29,708 nucleotides of DNA from Prochlorococcus sp. AG-409-A19. GTDB taxonomy: Bacteria > Cyanobacteriota > Cyanobacteriia > PCC-6307 > Cyanobiaceae. Below, one piece after another: positions 9,527 through 19,064 of this stretch (its first letter is position 1; every line of letters starts with the position of its first letter). The notes under the pieces are model-generated. The model was given only the letters and a program-made list of their open reading frames with translations, made no database searches and was not told the DNA's origin. The stretch spans positions 1 through 29,708 of the forward strand of contig QCJH01000016.1 of the NCBI GenBank assembly GCA_003216155.1. The letters are read 5' to 3'. The translations under genes were made by a program, and so were the position numbers.

Positions 9527-12500
9527 ATGTCTCAAGCACCACGTCGTCCTCAATGGCCCTACTGCGACAGCAACGCCCCTGAGACCGTGGCTGGCGAAAA
9601 GGATTCCTGTGGAGTCGGTTTTTTAGCCCAAATAGATGGATTAGCCAGTCACTGGATTTTGCAACAAGCTCTCCGTGGCCTGAGCTGCATGGAGCACCGA
9701 GGAGGATGTGGGGGCGACAGTGATTCTGGCGATGGTGCAGGAGTCCTTTGCGCAATTCCCTGGAGCTATCTCGAATCAATCTGGCCTGTAACCAAAGAAA
9801 TTTGTCAAGAAGCATCAGGGTTGGGAATGATGTTTATGCCTCGTGAATCGAATCAGCGCGAGGCAGCTAGAAAATTTTGCGAAGAAGAAGCCAAATCACT
9901 AGGGCTTAGAACTCGAGGATGGAGGAAGGTTCCCGTCAATACATCAGTTCTAGGGCAATTGGCTCTACAAACAGCCCCAGTAATCGAACAATGGCTTTTG
10001 GAGTCAAAAGAAAACAATGATGCACTTGAATCACTCTTATTTCGATTAAGAAGGCGCATCGGCGATAGGGCAAGAAAAACGTTGAAGGGAAATTCAAAAG
10101 AGCTATATGTCGCATCTCTAAGCAGTCGCACAGTCGTATACAAAGGGATGGTGCGTTCAGAAGTCCTTGCGGCTTTCTATTCAGATCTAAAAGATCCTCG
10201 CTTCGAAATTGCCTTTGCCGTATACCACCGTCGCTTCAGTACTAACACCCTTCCCCGATGGCCTCTAGCTCAGCCGATGCGATTACTAGGCCACAATGGG
10301 GAAATAAATACATTGCTAGGGAATCTGAACTGGGCAAGAGCAACAGAAGTCAATCTTGATGAAGTTTGGGGCAGAAACGCAGAAGATATAAAACCTGTAG
10401 TAAATGAAACCTTTAGTGATTCCGCAAATCTTGACGCAACTCTGGAATTACTTGTTCGCAGTGGCCGACCAATTACAGATAGCCTCCTTACCCTAGTTCC
10501 TGAAGCCTTTAGAAATCAGCCTGAATTATCTAATCAACCAGATATTCAAGCCTTTTACGAATATTCAGCTTGCACTCAAGAGCCATGGGATGGTCCAGCA
10601 TTGCTTGTTTTTACTGATGGTCGTTTTGTTGGGGCAACCCTTGATCGCAATGGATTAAGACCAGCTCGTTATTGCATCACTACCGATGGATTTGTAGTTA
10701 TGGGTTCCGAGACTGGTGTAGTTGAACTCAATGAAAATCAAATACTTGAAAAAGGGCGTTTAGGGCCAGGGCAAATGCTTTGTGTAGATATTAAAAATAA
10801 ACGCTTATTACGTAATTGGGATGTGAAGAAAGAAGTTGCAAGTCGTCATCCTTATTCCTCGTGGCTCAAGCAAAACAGAAAAAGTCTAAGAAGATTTCCG
10901 TGGCTAAAAAAGACCCAACTCAAAGATCTAGACCTACTTCAGCAACAAGTGGCCTTTGGATTCACCGCTGAAGACTTTGACCTAGTAATTGAGGCAATGG
11001 CTGGAGGAGCTAAAGAACCAACCTTCTGCATGGGAGATGACATACCACTGGCTGTTCTATCAAACAAACCTCATTTGCTCTACGACTACTTCAAACAACG
11101 TTTTGCTCAAGTAACCAATCCACCAATTGATCCCTTAAGAGAAAAACTTGTGATGAGCCTAGAAATGCATCTAGGCGAAAGGGGGTCACCACTTCTACCG
11201 AAGGAATCTGCGGCAAATGTAATTCACATTCAGAATCCAATCCTGAATGAAGCTTCTCTAGCAGCTATACGCGAACAAGGTCTTAAAAATACAACTCTTA
11301 AAACACTTCTCCCTATCACTGATGGTCCAAAAGGACTGAACAAAAAATTAAAGGCTCTTTGTGATGAAGCAGAAAATGCCGTTTGCGCCGGCAATCAAAT
11401 ATTAGTTCTCTCAGATCGTGGAATTGGACCAAAAACAACCTATATACCCCCTCTCTTGGCCGTTGGAGCAATCCATCATCACTTACTAAAAAAAGGACTG
11501 CGTCTCAAGACATCTTTAGTCATAGAAACTGCTCAATGCTGGAGTACACACCATCTTGCATGCCTAATCGGATATGGCGCTAGTGCAGTTTGCCCCTGGC
11601 TCACTTGGGAAACCACTCGCCATTGGTGGAAGCATCCACGCACTCAAAAACTCTTCGAGACTGGCAAATTGCCAGTTCTTACTATTGAAGAAGCCCAGGC
11701 AAATTTGCAAAAAGCATTAGAAGATGGCTTGCGCAAAATCCTATCCAAGATGGGCATTTCGTTATTAGCGAGCTACCACGGTGCTCAAATCTTTGAAGCT
11801 ATCGGTATTGGAGCCGACTTAATCGAACTAGCCTTCAAAGGGACCACGAGTCGAGTAGCAGGAATAAGCCTTATTGATTTAGCCAGCGAAACTCTGACTT
11901 TCCATGCAAAAGCTTATCCAGAATTAAATCGAGAGAAGCTCGAATTCATGGGCTTTGTGCAATATCGCTCGAGTGGTGAATTTCATCTAAATTCACCTGA
12001 AATGTCCAAAGTTTTACACCGAGCAGTCAAAGAGGGGCCTGGCTATGATCATTTTTCAACTTATCAAACACTTCTTGAGAATAGGCCTGCAACTTCTCTT
12101 CGAGACTTACTTACTTTTAAATCATCGAATTCTCCATTGCCTTTAAATGAAGTTGAAAGTGTAGAAAGCATTTGCAAACGTTTTTGCACCGGTGGGATGA
12201 GCCTAGGTGCTCTTTCAAGAGAAGCCCATGAAGTACTTGCAGTAGCCATGAATAGGATTGGAGGAAAAAGCAATAGTGGTGAAGGAGGAGAAGACCCTTC
12301 AAGATTCAAAACTCTCGAAGATGTTAATTCTGATGGCATATCCTTATCTCTACCTAACATCAAAGGTCTTGAAAATGGAGACAGTGCTTGTTCCGCAATA
12401 AAACAAATTGCATCAGGGCGATTTGGTGTAACACCGGAATATTTACGAAGCGCACAGCAACTTGAAATCAAAGTAGCCCAAGGAGCAAAGCCTGGGGAAG

Positions 12501-14119
12501 GGGGCCAACTCCCAGGGCCCAAAGTAGATACTTATATAGCCAAATTAAGGAACAGCAAGCCAGGAGTTGCACTCATTTCCCCACCACCGCACCACGACAT
12601 TTACTCCATTGAGGACCTAGCACAGTTAATACATGACCTACATCAAGTTCACTCATCTGCAAAAGTAAGTGTGAAACTTGTAGCTGAAATTGGCATAGGA
12701 ACCATTGCAGCTGGAGTTGCTAAGGCTAATGCTGATGTCATTCAAATCTCAGGCCACGATGGAGGAACTGGCGCATCTCCCTTGAGTTCAATAAAACATG
12801 CAGGTAGCCCATGGGAGCTGGGTCTTACCGAAGTTCACCGCTCACTAATTGAAAATGGCTTAAGAGATCGAGTCTTACTACGAGCTGATGGAGGATTAAA
12901 AACAGGCTGGGACGTAATTATGGCAGCTTTACTTGGAGCCGAAGAATATGGGTTTGGATCAATTGCGATGATTGCCGAAGGCTGCATCATGGCTCGTGTT
13001 TGTCATACAAACAAGTGTCCGGTTGGGGTCGCTACGCAGCAAGAAGCACTTCGAAAACGGTTTCCAGGAATCCCTGAACACGTCGTCAATTTCTTCGTAT
13101 TTGTAGCAGAAGAAGTACGCCAACTTTTGAGTTTCATAGGTGTTCCACACCTAGAAGATTTAATCGGGCGAACAGAACTGCTAAAGCCAAGAGAAGAATT
13201 AAATCTATCCAAAACAAATTCTCTTGACTTGTCTTGCTTACTCACTCCAATTGCGAATGCAAAAAACAGAAAATGGCTTGATCACAATTTAGCCGCTCAT
13301 GATAATGGACCAGTTTTAGAGAACCAACTCCTTTCGGACAAAGAGTTCATCAAAGCAATCAATAATCACTCTGAAGTAGATCGAACTATATCCATCTCAA
13401 ATACTGATAGAAGTTTATGTGCAAGAATTGCCGGCGAAATTGCCGGGCAACATGGCAATACTGGATTCCAAGGTCAACTCAATCTAACCTTCAAAGGTGC
13501 TGCCGGTCAAAGTTTTGGCGCTTTCAATCTTAAGGGGATGAATATTAGATTAATAGGCGAAGCAAATGACTATGTAGGCAAAGGAATAAATGGAGGTAAA
13601 ATAACTATAATCCCTCCAGAAATAAGCCATCAATCTGGAAATCAAGTGATTTTAGGTAATACTTGCCTATATGGAGCAACAGGTGGAGAAATATTTGCAC
13701 TAGGCAGAGCTGGAGAACGTTTCGCAGTTCGAAATAGTGGAGCAAGAGCAGTTATTGAAGGAGCGGGTGATCATTGCTGTGAATATATGACTGGCGGAGT
13801 TATTGTTGTACTTGGGTCAACAGGTAGAAATGTTGGCGCAGGGATGACAGGGGGAATAGCATTCTTGCTTGATGAAAATAATAATGCCAGGGCTCAAGTA
13901 AACAATGAAATTGTAGAAGTCATCGAACTATCAAACGAGAAGCAAGAAAATATTCTAAAACCACTTTTGGAATCTCATTTTGCCCACACTTCAAGTCCTA
14001 AAGCAAAGGAAATTCTTGCCAATTGGCATCAATCAAAAAGCCTCTTTAAAGTTCTTTTTCCCCCCAGCGAAAAAATAAATATTGGCTTGATGCCAAATCC
14101 TAAAAAGCTATCTATATAA
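9527..14119 (+). CDS. gltB: Ferredoxin-dependent glutamate synthase (Fd-GOGAT)
   Basis: This enzyme makes two glutamates from 2-oxoglutarate and glutamine with reduced ferredoxin. The protein is full length at 1530 residues. Class II glutamine amidotransferase domain: catalytic Cys28 in EKDSCGVGFLAQ (the preceding 27 residues are the expected cleaved propeptide), then HRGGCGGDSDSGDGAG and YHRRFSTNT. The central domain is followed by the FMN-binding synthase barrel (GGKSNSGEGGEDP, GQLPGPKV, ISGHDGGTGASP, LRADGGLKTGWD). The 3Fe-4S cysteines are C1153, C1159 and C1164 (C-X5-C-X4-C). The C-terminal right-handed beta-helix has repeated G-rich turns. No NADPH-oxidoreductase subunit gene is adjacent, and the family assignment to the ferredoxin type follows from cyanobacterial context (also called glsF/gltS). 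The start ATG has GAGG only 2 nt before it; AAGGAAG at about 9502 is a further candidate. Confidence 0.96.
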   Translation: MSQAPRRPQWPYCDSNAPETVAGEKDSCGVGFLAQIDGLASHWILQQALRGLSCMEHRGGCGGDSDSGDGAGVLCAIPWSYLESIWPVTKEICQEASGLGMMFMPRESNQREAARKFCEEEAKSLGLRTRGWRKVPVNTSVLGQLALQTAPVIEQWLLESKENNDALESLLFRLRRRIGDRARKTLKGNSKELYVASLSSRTVVYKGMVRSEVLAAFYSDLKDPRFEIAFAVYHRRFSTNTLPRWPLAQPMRLLGHNGEINTLLGNLNWARATEVNLDEVWGRNAEDIKPVVNETFSDSANLDATLELLVRSGRPITDSLLTLVPEAFRNQPELSNQPDIQAFYEYSACTQEPWDGPALLVFTDGRFVGATLDRNGLRPARYCITTDGFVVMGSETGVVELNENQILEKGRLGPGQMLCVDIKNKRLLRNWDVKKEVASRHPYSSWLKQNRKSLRRFPWLKKTQLKDLDLLQQQVAFGFTAEDFDLVIEAMAGGAKEPTFCMGDDIPLAVLSNKPHLLYDYFKQRFAQVTNPPIDPLREKLVMSLEMHLGERGSPLLPKESAANVIHIQNPILNEASLAAIREQGLKNTTLKTLLPITDGPKGLNKKLKALCDEAENAVCAGNQILVLSDRGIGPKTTYIPPLLAVGAIHHHLLKKGLRLKTSLVIETAQCWSTHHLACLIGYGASAVCPWLTWETTRHWWKHPRTQKLFETGKLPVLTIEEAQANLQKALEDGLRKILSKMGISLLASYHGAQIFEAIGIGADLIELAFKGTTSRVAGISLIDLASETLTFHAKAYPELNREKLEFMGFVQYRSSGEFHLNSPEMSKVLHRAVKEGPGYDHFSTYQTLLENRPATSLRDLLTFKSSNSPLPLNEVESVESICKRFCTGGMSLGALSREAHEVLAVAMNRIGGKSNSGEGGEDPSRFKTLEDVNSDGISLSLPNIKGLENGDSACSAIKQIASGRFGVTPEYLRSAQQLEIKVAQGAKPGEGGQLPGPKVDTYIAKLRNSKPGVALISPPPHHDIYSIEDLAQLIHDLHQVHSSAKVSVKLVAEIGIGTIAAGVAKANADVIQISGHDGGTGASPLSSIKHAGSPWELGLTEVHRSLIENGLRDRVLLRADGGLKTGWDVIMAALLGAEEYGFGSIAMIAEGCIMARVCHTNKCPVGVATQQEALRKRFPGIPEHVVNFFVFVAEEVRQLLSFIGVPHLEDLIGRTELLKPREELNLSKTNSLDLSCLLTPIANAKNRKWLDHNLAAHDNGPVLENQLLSDKEFIKAINNHSEVDRTISISNTDRSLCARIAGEIAGQHGNTGFQGQLNLTFKGAAGQSFGAFNLKGMNIRLIGEANDYVGKGINGGKITIIPPEISHQSGNQVILGNTCLYGATGGEIFALGRAGERFAVRNSGARAVIEGAGDHCCEYMTGGVIVVLGSTGRNVGAGMTGGIAFLLDENNNARAQVNNEIVEVIELSNEKQENILKPLLESHFAHTSSPKAKEILANWHQSKSLFKVLFPPSEKINIGLMPNPKKLSI

Positions 14120-14120
14120 A

Positions 14121-14429
14121 ATGCCTTGGTTCATAAAAACTGAAACTTTTACAAATGAAATGATGGGATTAGTGCCAGCTAAACGGAAAAAGTATCTTGA
14201 AGAGCACAGAGAATGGGTGGATAAATTACGTTCTTCAGGCCTAAATATTGCAAGTGGTTATCTTATAGATGATTACCAAAAACCTGGCGGAGGAGGATTG
14301 CTAGTTGTAGAAATGGACACTTTTGAATCAGCCAAAACTCTAATTAAAAATGATCCATTAATAATTTCTCGGCTAGTGAATTGGAGAATAGAAGAATGGA
14401 TACCAGTATGCGGTAAACTATTGGAATAG
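14121..14429 (+). CDS. YciI-like small protein
   Basis: This 102-residue protein belongs by appearance to the YciI/YCII dimeric alpha-beta barrel superfamily. It opens with a strand (MPWFIKTETF), has a charged helix LEEHREWVDKLRSSGLNIASG carrying the family-type His, a glycine-rich PGGGGLLVVEM strand, and a second helix with NDPLI (the 'DP' position usual in this family). The enzymatic role, if any, is unknown. The start codon follows the glutamate synthase stop by a single base, so the two are almost certainly co-transcribed and possibly translationally coupled. It converges on lipA with 2 bp between the stops. Confidence 0.75.
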   Translation: MPWFIKTETFTNEMMGLVPAKRKKYLEEHREWVDKLRSSGLNIASGYLIDDYQKPGGGGLLVVEMDTFESAKTLIKNDPLIISRLVNWRIEEWIPVCGKLLE

Positions 14430-14431
14430 TC

Positions 14432-15301
14432 TCATCTAGGGTTCTCCTTCATAAGTTTTTTAACCTCAGAGGCATGATAACTACTTCTCGTCAATGGAGA
14501 ACTGATAACTTGAATAAAACCTAATTTCTGCTCAGCTTCTTCCCTATAAAAAGCAAATTTCTTAGGCTCTACGAAACGATCTACGGCTATATGATTAGGG
14601 CCAGGGGAAAGATATTGACCAATAGTGACTATATCTACACCATTAAATCTCAAGTCATAAAGTACCTCTAATACCTCCTTATCAGTTTCTCCAAGCCCCA
14701 CCATTAATCCAGATTTAGTATAAACTTTAGGCCAACCTTCTCTTACTCGATTAAGTAAATTCAAAGACCTCTGATAATTCCCTTGAGGGCGCACACGACG
14801 ATAAAGCCTTGGGACAGTTTCAATATTATGATTCAGAACATCTGGAGAAGACTCCATAACTTTTGCCAAAGCATCCCAATCACCACAAAAGTCAGGAATT
14901 AACAATTCAATTGAAGTAATTGGAGATAGCCTTCTAATAGCTTGAACACAAGCAACAAATTGACTAGCACCCCCATCCTTTAAATCATCACGGTTTACAG
15001 AAGTAATAACTACATGTACAAGTCCCATTCGATAAACAGCTTCACCAATTCTTTCCGGCTCACTTGGGTCAAGTGTTCTTATACTCTTGTCAAAATCAAT
15101 ATCGCAATAAGGGCATGCACGAGTACAGCCTGGACCCATAATTAAAAAGGTTGCTGTACCAGCGGCAAAGCATTCCCCAATATTTGGACAACTGGCTTCC
15201 TGGCAAACAGTATTCAAGTTCAGATCTAGCAAGAGATCTGCAACAGCACCAATTCTTTCCTTTTGAGGAGCCTTTACACGTAACCAATGAGGTTTGAGCA
15301 A
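14432..15301 (-). CDS. lipA: Lipoyl synthase
   Basis: LipA is a radical-SAM enzyme that inserts two sulfurs into octanoyl-lipoyl domains. In this 289-residue protein the auxiliary [4Fe-4S] ligands are C33, C38 and C44 ([12 protein letters not shown]). The radical-SAM CxxxCxxC is C59, C63, C66 (CTRACPYC). The C-terminal RSSY motif in [10 protein letters not shown] supplies the Ser ligand to the auxiliary cluster. The start is TTG at 15301, giving [16 protein letters not shown], which matches the expected N-terminus; the nearby ATG at 15318 is out of frame. It converges on the YciI-like gene. Confidence 0.96.
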   Translation of the reverse strand: MLKPHWLRVKAPQKERIGAVADLLLDLNLNTVCQEASCPNIGECFAAGTATFLIMGPGCTRACPYCDIDFDKSIRTLDPSEPERIGEAVYRMGLVHVVITSVNRDDLKDGGASQFVACVQAIRRLSPITSIELLIPDFCGDWDALAKVMESSPDVLNHNIETVPRLYRRVRPQGNYQRSLNLLNRVREGWPKVYTKSGLMVGLGETDKEVLEVLYDLRFNGVDIVTIGQYLSPGPNHIAVDRFVEPKKFAFYREEAEQKLGFIQVISSPLTRSSYHASEVKKLMKENPR

Positions 15302-15383
15302 AACGTTTTCCAGAACATTGAAACTTTAGAAAGACCTTTGAAACAGCTATTCATTAAGCCATTTTCTTTTAAAATTCATCAAA

Positions 15384-15457
15384 CGGGATGTAGCGCAGCT
15401 TGGTAGCGCACTTCGTTCGGGACGAAGGGGCCGCAGGTTCGAATCCTGTCATCCCGA
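15384..15457 (+). tRNA. trnP: tRNA-Pro (anticodon CGG)
   Basis: A complete 74-nt cloverleaf: acceptor CGGGATG pairs with CATCCCG, with an A discriminator; the D arm is GCGCAGCTTGGTAGCGC; the anticodon arm CTTCG-TTCGGGA-CGAAG gives CGG (reads CCG, Pro); the T arm is GCAGGTTCGAATCCTGT. CCA is not encoded. No integrase or attachment-site duplication is seen nearby. Confidence 0.97.
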
Positions 15458-15487
15458 TTAAATCATTATTTACTTAGTACAGAACAT

Positions 15488-17287
15488 CTAGTATCCACGG
15501 GGAGTAACAATCCAACCATCTTTGACAAAACTAGTTCTATTCCCAACCAATAATATTGTAAGCATATCAACTTCATTTACAGGTAATTTTCCCAAGCTAT
15601 GAATTTGAATATTTTCTTCCTTACGTCCGAGTTGCCTTGCAAGAACTACTGGTGTGCTGCTTAAGCGACACTCTAAAAACAAATCAATAGCCCTTTGTAA
15701 TTGCCAATTTCGTCCCTCAGAACGTGGATTATAAAGAGCAACAACAAAATCTCCTTGAGCTGCAGCCTTTACCCGATCCTCTATTTTTAACCAAGGTGTT
15801 AATCGGTCGCTAAGGCTTATTGCGCAAAAGTCATGCATTAATGGTGCACCAGCTTTTGCAGCTGCCATTTGCAAAGAAGATATACCCGGATGAACTTGAA
15901 ATTTTGGGCGATCACTCTTCGGCAAATCCAACCAAAGTTCAAGTGCCAAACCTGCCATACCATAAATTCCACTATCACCTGAGGAAACCAATGCAACCCT
16001 TATCCCTTGTTTAGATAAGGCCAAAGCTTCATTACATCGATCTCTTTCTCTAGTTAATTGACCCTTTATAAGGACCTGGTCCTTTCTTAACAAAGGTGCC
16101 AAAAGATCCAAATATCTACCATAGCCCAACCACACTGCACTTCTGGCAAGTGCATATCTTGCATCTTGAGTCAACATGGAAATATCCCCTGGACCTGATC
16201 CAACCAAATGCAATTCGCCTAGTTTTGGAGCGAAAGGCTGCTTGGCCTCTGCAATGGCAATCGTGACTGAACCACGCTCAAGAACATCCGAAGAATAAAT
16301 AATCTTGGGCTGTATTAATTCAAATTCACTTTGTCTTTCAGCAGCCAACAAAGCCGCAGCTTCTGAAACTGATGGCGTCCCTACTTCTGCCTCTACTAAT
16401 TTAGAGGGGTTAGGTACTGAAACTCTTGATAGATCTTCGGCCTTGAATAGCCTTATCGGCCACCCCCTAGAATTAGCGAAACCAATCAAACCTGGTTCAT
16501 CAAACTTTATATCAATACTGGCCAATCCAGCTATAGATTGAAGGGCTAAATCATTCTTTAAAAGAGAATCAAATAAAGCTTTTTCAATAAGTTTCTGGCT
16601 TGTAAAGCGTTCACAACCTACTCCTATCCACAAAGTAGCTGGATGCCAACCACATTTATTTTTTAAAGAAGATCCTATAAATAACTTACCAGAGTAATTT
16701 ATAGGATCTTCTTCTGAAAACCCCTTAAAAGAGTTTTTTGCTGCAACAGATTCTTGCCAGATAGAAGACCCAGATTTCTGCTCTAATTCAATTCTCTTCT
16801 TGGATGCCTGACTAAGCATCAAATCCTTCCAGCACTTACTACTGCCACTACGGGTCCAACCCCAAGCCTCACCAAAACTATCTAAAGGCAAGCATTCTTG
16901 ACTATTAGTTCCACCTGTAATTACAGGAATTGCATCGAGATCTTCTGCTAATTGACTAGCCAAGTTTTCAGCTCCTGCCTTATGACCACCTAACAAAGGC
17001 ACCACAAAAAATGTACGAGCATCAATCACGATTACCGCAGGATCTTCTTCTTTATTCCTAATAAGTGGGGCGACTAAACGAATTACAGCTCCAATTGCTC
17101 CTACAACAATCAATACACCTCCTTGGTTCCAGTAATCACAAAGGATTTGTGCAGGTGAACCTACAATTATGTTTTGAGGTGCAATCTGTAAAGTAGATGC
17201 TGCTCCTTTTGTTAAAGCAAGCTCATCCACGTGACCTCTAAGCCTCAGCCTCTCAAGCAGAGGCAAAGCATTGACTGAAAGGCCCAA
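15488..17287 (-). CDS. cobJ: CbiG-CobJ fusion, corrin biosynthesis
   Basis: This 599-residue protein joins two cobalamin enzymes. N-terminal CbiG part (about 1-315; cobalt-precorrin-5A hydrolase): VGAIGAVIRLVAPLI and LLGGHKAGAENLASQLAE at about 62-112, then after a variable linker the CbiG C domain with GVGCERFTS, SIDIKFDEPGL and the signature VGTPSVSEAAALLAA. C-terminal CobJ/CbiH part (about 350-599; precorrin-3B C17-methyltransferase): LVGSGPGDISMLT, ALVSSGDSGIYGMAG, VHPGISSLQMAAAKAGAPLMHDF, FVVALYNPRS and LLVGNRTSF. Such fusions are known in cyanobacteria. The start is TTG at 17287; an in-frame stop lies about 40 nt further upstream and no ATG is in frame before it. The linker DNA contains a perfect 17-bp inverted repeat (16666-16713). 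Confidence 0.9.
   Translation of the reverse strand: MGLSVNALPLLERLRLRGHVDELALTKGAASTLQIAPQNIIVGSPAQILCDYWNQGGVLIVVGAIGAVIRLVAPLIRNKEEDPAVIVIDARTFFVVPLLGGHKAGAENLASQLAEDLDAIPVITGGTNSQECLPLDSFGEAWGWTRSGSSKCWKDLMLSQASKKRIELEQKSGSSIWQESVAAKNSFKGFSEEDPINYSGKLFIGSSLKNKCGWHPATLWIGVGCERFTSQKLIEKALFDSLLKNDLALQSIAGLASIDIKFDEPGLIGFANSRGWPIRLFKAEDLSRVSVPNPSKLVEAEVGTPSVSEAAALLAAERQSEFELIQPKIIYSSDVLERGSVTIAIAEAKQPFAPKLGELHLVGSGPGDISMLTQDARYALARSAVWLGYGRYLDLLAPLLRKDQVLIKGQLTRERDRCNEALALSKQGIRVALVSSGDSGIYGMAGLALELWLDLPKSDRPKFQVHPGISSLQMAAAKAGAPLMHDFCAISLSDRLTPWLKIEDRVKAAAQGDFVVALYNPRSEGRNWQLQRAIDLFLECRLSSTPVVLARQLGRKEENIQIHSLGKLPVNEVDMLTILLVGNRTSFVKDGWIVTPRGY
16666..16713. repeat. 17-bp perfect inverted repeat inside cbiG-cobJ
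   Basis: AAGAAGATCCTATAAAT (16666-16682) and its exact reverse complement (16697-16713) are separated by 14 nt. Both arms are translated, within the linker residues SEEDPINYSGKLFIGSSL between the two halves of the CbiG part. No T-run follows on the coding (minus) strand. Confidence 0.9.
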
Positions 17288-17433
17288 AGCCAGTCTAGAG
17301 TTAGTGGAAATCAGGGTAGTTACTTAGTAGTGGATGTAGTAGTACATAAGATAGAACTTGATTTTAAGTCAGAGGGATCTCAAAAGCTAATAATATAAGA
17401 ATCAATGTTATTTGTTAGTAACACATTGATGAG

Positions 17434-18615
17434 CTACTTCTGCAAAGAAGAATCATCATAAAAAGGATTGGAAGAAGTGGACTCTAATTCATCCGAAGCA
17501 AGGGAATCGCCTTTGGGAAATGCAATCAAATCTTTAGATATGTCAATCAGACTGGGGTTATTTTTTCCTGCCTCATTCAACTCAGAAGTTTCAAGTGTAT
17601 CTGAAAGTGAAGACAACTTCAAACTACTCTCTAAAGACAATGATTCCCCTAGCAAACTCAAAAGCTCGTTCTCACTCAAAGCAGATTGCATCCAAATAGG
17701 ACTCTCTGAATTTTTTGACTTTAAAACCCTCAATTGATTATTGAATACAGGCTCAATAGGTTTACCCAAAGCATCTATTAATTGAAACCGCATTACAGCA
17801 GGACTTTCAGGTAAACCTTTTATCCAAACAGGCTCCTGACCATCAATTAAGAAATTTTGTTCATTAATGCTTATACGTAAACGCCACCGGTCATCCCCCT
17901 CAGTTAAACCTTGTAAAGGGGCATTCCAAATAATCCAATCCAATAAAAGTGGTTCCTCTAATTGCATTGCCTCTGATGGACTGACAATTAAAAGCCATGG
18001 GTCATCTTGATCGGGTTGAGTCCCTATAAGCTTTTGATAGGAGTGAATACGAAATTGCAGGCTTGTACCAGAAACTTTGAGAGCCTCGCCCCATGGATAA
18101 GCAATATAAGAAGAAATCCTATGGCTACCTGGGCTTAAAGCATCCATAGGTATATGCAACCTTGAATCTTCTATATCAGTAACTCGAAGAGGTGAATTGT
18201 TGTCGAGCTGAACAACAACATGAGGCCCAAGTCCTACATCTGAATCATTAACTAAAGGCCAATCTTCTAACCGAAGGACAATCTCCCAGTCATCATTAAT
18301 AATTGCCTCTGGCTTAGGACTCTCTAATACCAACCTTGGATCATATTTCTCCAACCTATCTTTCACTTGCCTTACAGCTCCAGGGGGTTGGACCTCTTGG
18401 AGCTGACTAAATATTGATGGCAATAAAACTGAAGGAAAGTTCGAACCAAAACTTTCGATTGTGATCTCAATTGGCAATTCCGATAGGGCTCCAACAGGAC
18501 CAACCAAAAAAACTTGCAAAAGACTCAAAAAAGTTAGTGCTCGCAAGAGTGTTGTAACCCTGACAAGAAATGAAGAAATCCAAATAGATAATTTCATAAC
18601 TAGGGACAAACCCAA
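17434..18615 (-). CDS. Predicted exported protein of unknown function
   Basis: A 393-residue protein that I do not recognise. The annotated frame opens at a TTG (18615), but the ATG at 18597 (MKLSIWISSFLVRV) is the better start because it gives a standard signal peptide: basic start, long hydrophobic core (TLLRALTFLSLLQVFLVGPVGA) and a likely cleavage near GALS. The rest is soluble and rich in beta-type segments (WEIVLRLEDWPLV, PHVVVQLDNNSPLRV, RWRLRISINEQNFLIDG), suggesting immunoglobulin-like or beta-sandwich folds in the periplasm or lumen. A Ser/Leu/Glu-rich acidic tail (about 315-393) looks disordered. It lies between cbiG-cobJ and the psaA leader, transcribed away from psaA. Confidence 0.7.
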   Translation of the reverse strand: MGLSLVMKLSIWISSFLVRVTTLLRALTFLSLLQVFLVGPVGALSELPIEITIESFGSNFPSVLLPSIFSQLQEVQPPGAVRQVKDRLEKYDPRLVLESPKPEAIINDDWEIVLRLEDWPLVNDSDVGLGPHVVVQLDNNSPLRVTDIEDSRLHIPMDALSPGSHRISSYIAYPWGEALKVSGTSLQFRIHSYQKLIGTQPDQDDPWLLIVSPSEAMQLEEPLLLDWIIWNAPLQGLTEGDDRWRLRISINEQNFLIDGQEPVWIKGLPESPAVMRFQLIDALGKPIEPVFNNQLRVLKSKNSESPIWMQSALSENELLSLLGESLSLESSLKLSSLSDTLETSELNEAGKNNPSLIDISKDLIAFPKGDSLASDELESTSSNPFYDDSSLQK

Positions 18616-18864
18616 ACATCAGAGGGGCAGGAATGCTCGATTCAGTCCTTTTAGCGCTGCACCTAAGAGCAATGACTTAAGGCAAGTCCCTGCAAGCGAA
18701 CTGCCTACTTCAGTTTATGTTAATTAATGCCAAACAATAGCTAGTTCTTGTAGTTGTAAATTTACTTGTATTGATGAACAGCCATTATCGGAGCCCCTGA
18801 TTAAGACTCCAGGCCCAGACTGATGAGCTAGCGGATAGAACATTTGTTACTTGCTTCAGTAGTG

Positions 18865-19064
18865 ACCGGCTCTCGCACTTATGCTTTCGGGAGCGGTCCC
18901 CTTATAGGGGCCCACTCGCTCCAGTGCTCTAAAGGACTTTTGTCTCTTTGTATGGCACTGGCGCCCGGATAAATCATTGCTTAAGTACTGATTTACCCGG
19001 GGCCCTGGCAAGCCTTCGGGCCTGTCCAAGGGGTGGCCCTCCACCTCGATCCCGTACCTCGAGG
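18865..19064 (+). ncRNA. Structured psaA leader RNA (psaA RNA-motif type)
   Basis: The 200 nt before psaA are GC-rich compared with the flanks and form successive hairpins. (1) ACC-G-GCTCTCG (18865-18875) with CGGGAGC-GGT (18888-18897). (2) The alternative GGAGCG (18890-18895) with CGCTCC (18917-18922), enclosing CCCC-TTATA-GGGG. (3) CCAGTGC (18921-18927) with GCACTGG (18955-18961), perfect. (4) CCCGGATAAATC (18964-18975) with GATTTACCCGGG (18990-19001), one mismatch. (5) GCC-TTCG-GGC (19012-19021), a UUCG tetraloop hairpin extended by GG/CC. (6) CCTCGA (19044-19049) with TCGAGG (19059-19064), just before the start codon. Known: a conserved 'psaA' RNA motif (Weinberg and colleagues) occurs in cyanobacterial psaAB 5' UTRs. 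The match here is by position and hairpin style, not a covariance search. Confidence 0.7.

Noticed and set aside
15384..15457. tRNA-Pro as an integration site for a mobile element
   Set aside because: No integrase gene, no direct repeat of the tRNA 3' end and only housekeeping genes around it.
18856..19044. Minus-strand open frame of 62 codons over the psaA leader
   Set aside because: It lies antisense to a hairpin-rich leader and its open state follows from the palindromes; composition is not protein-like.
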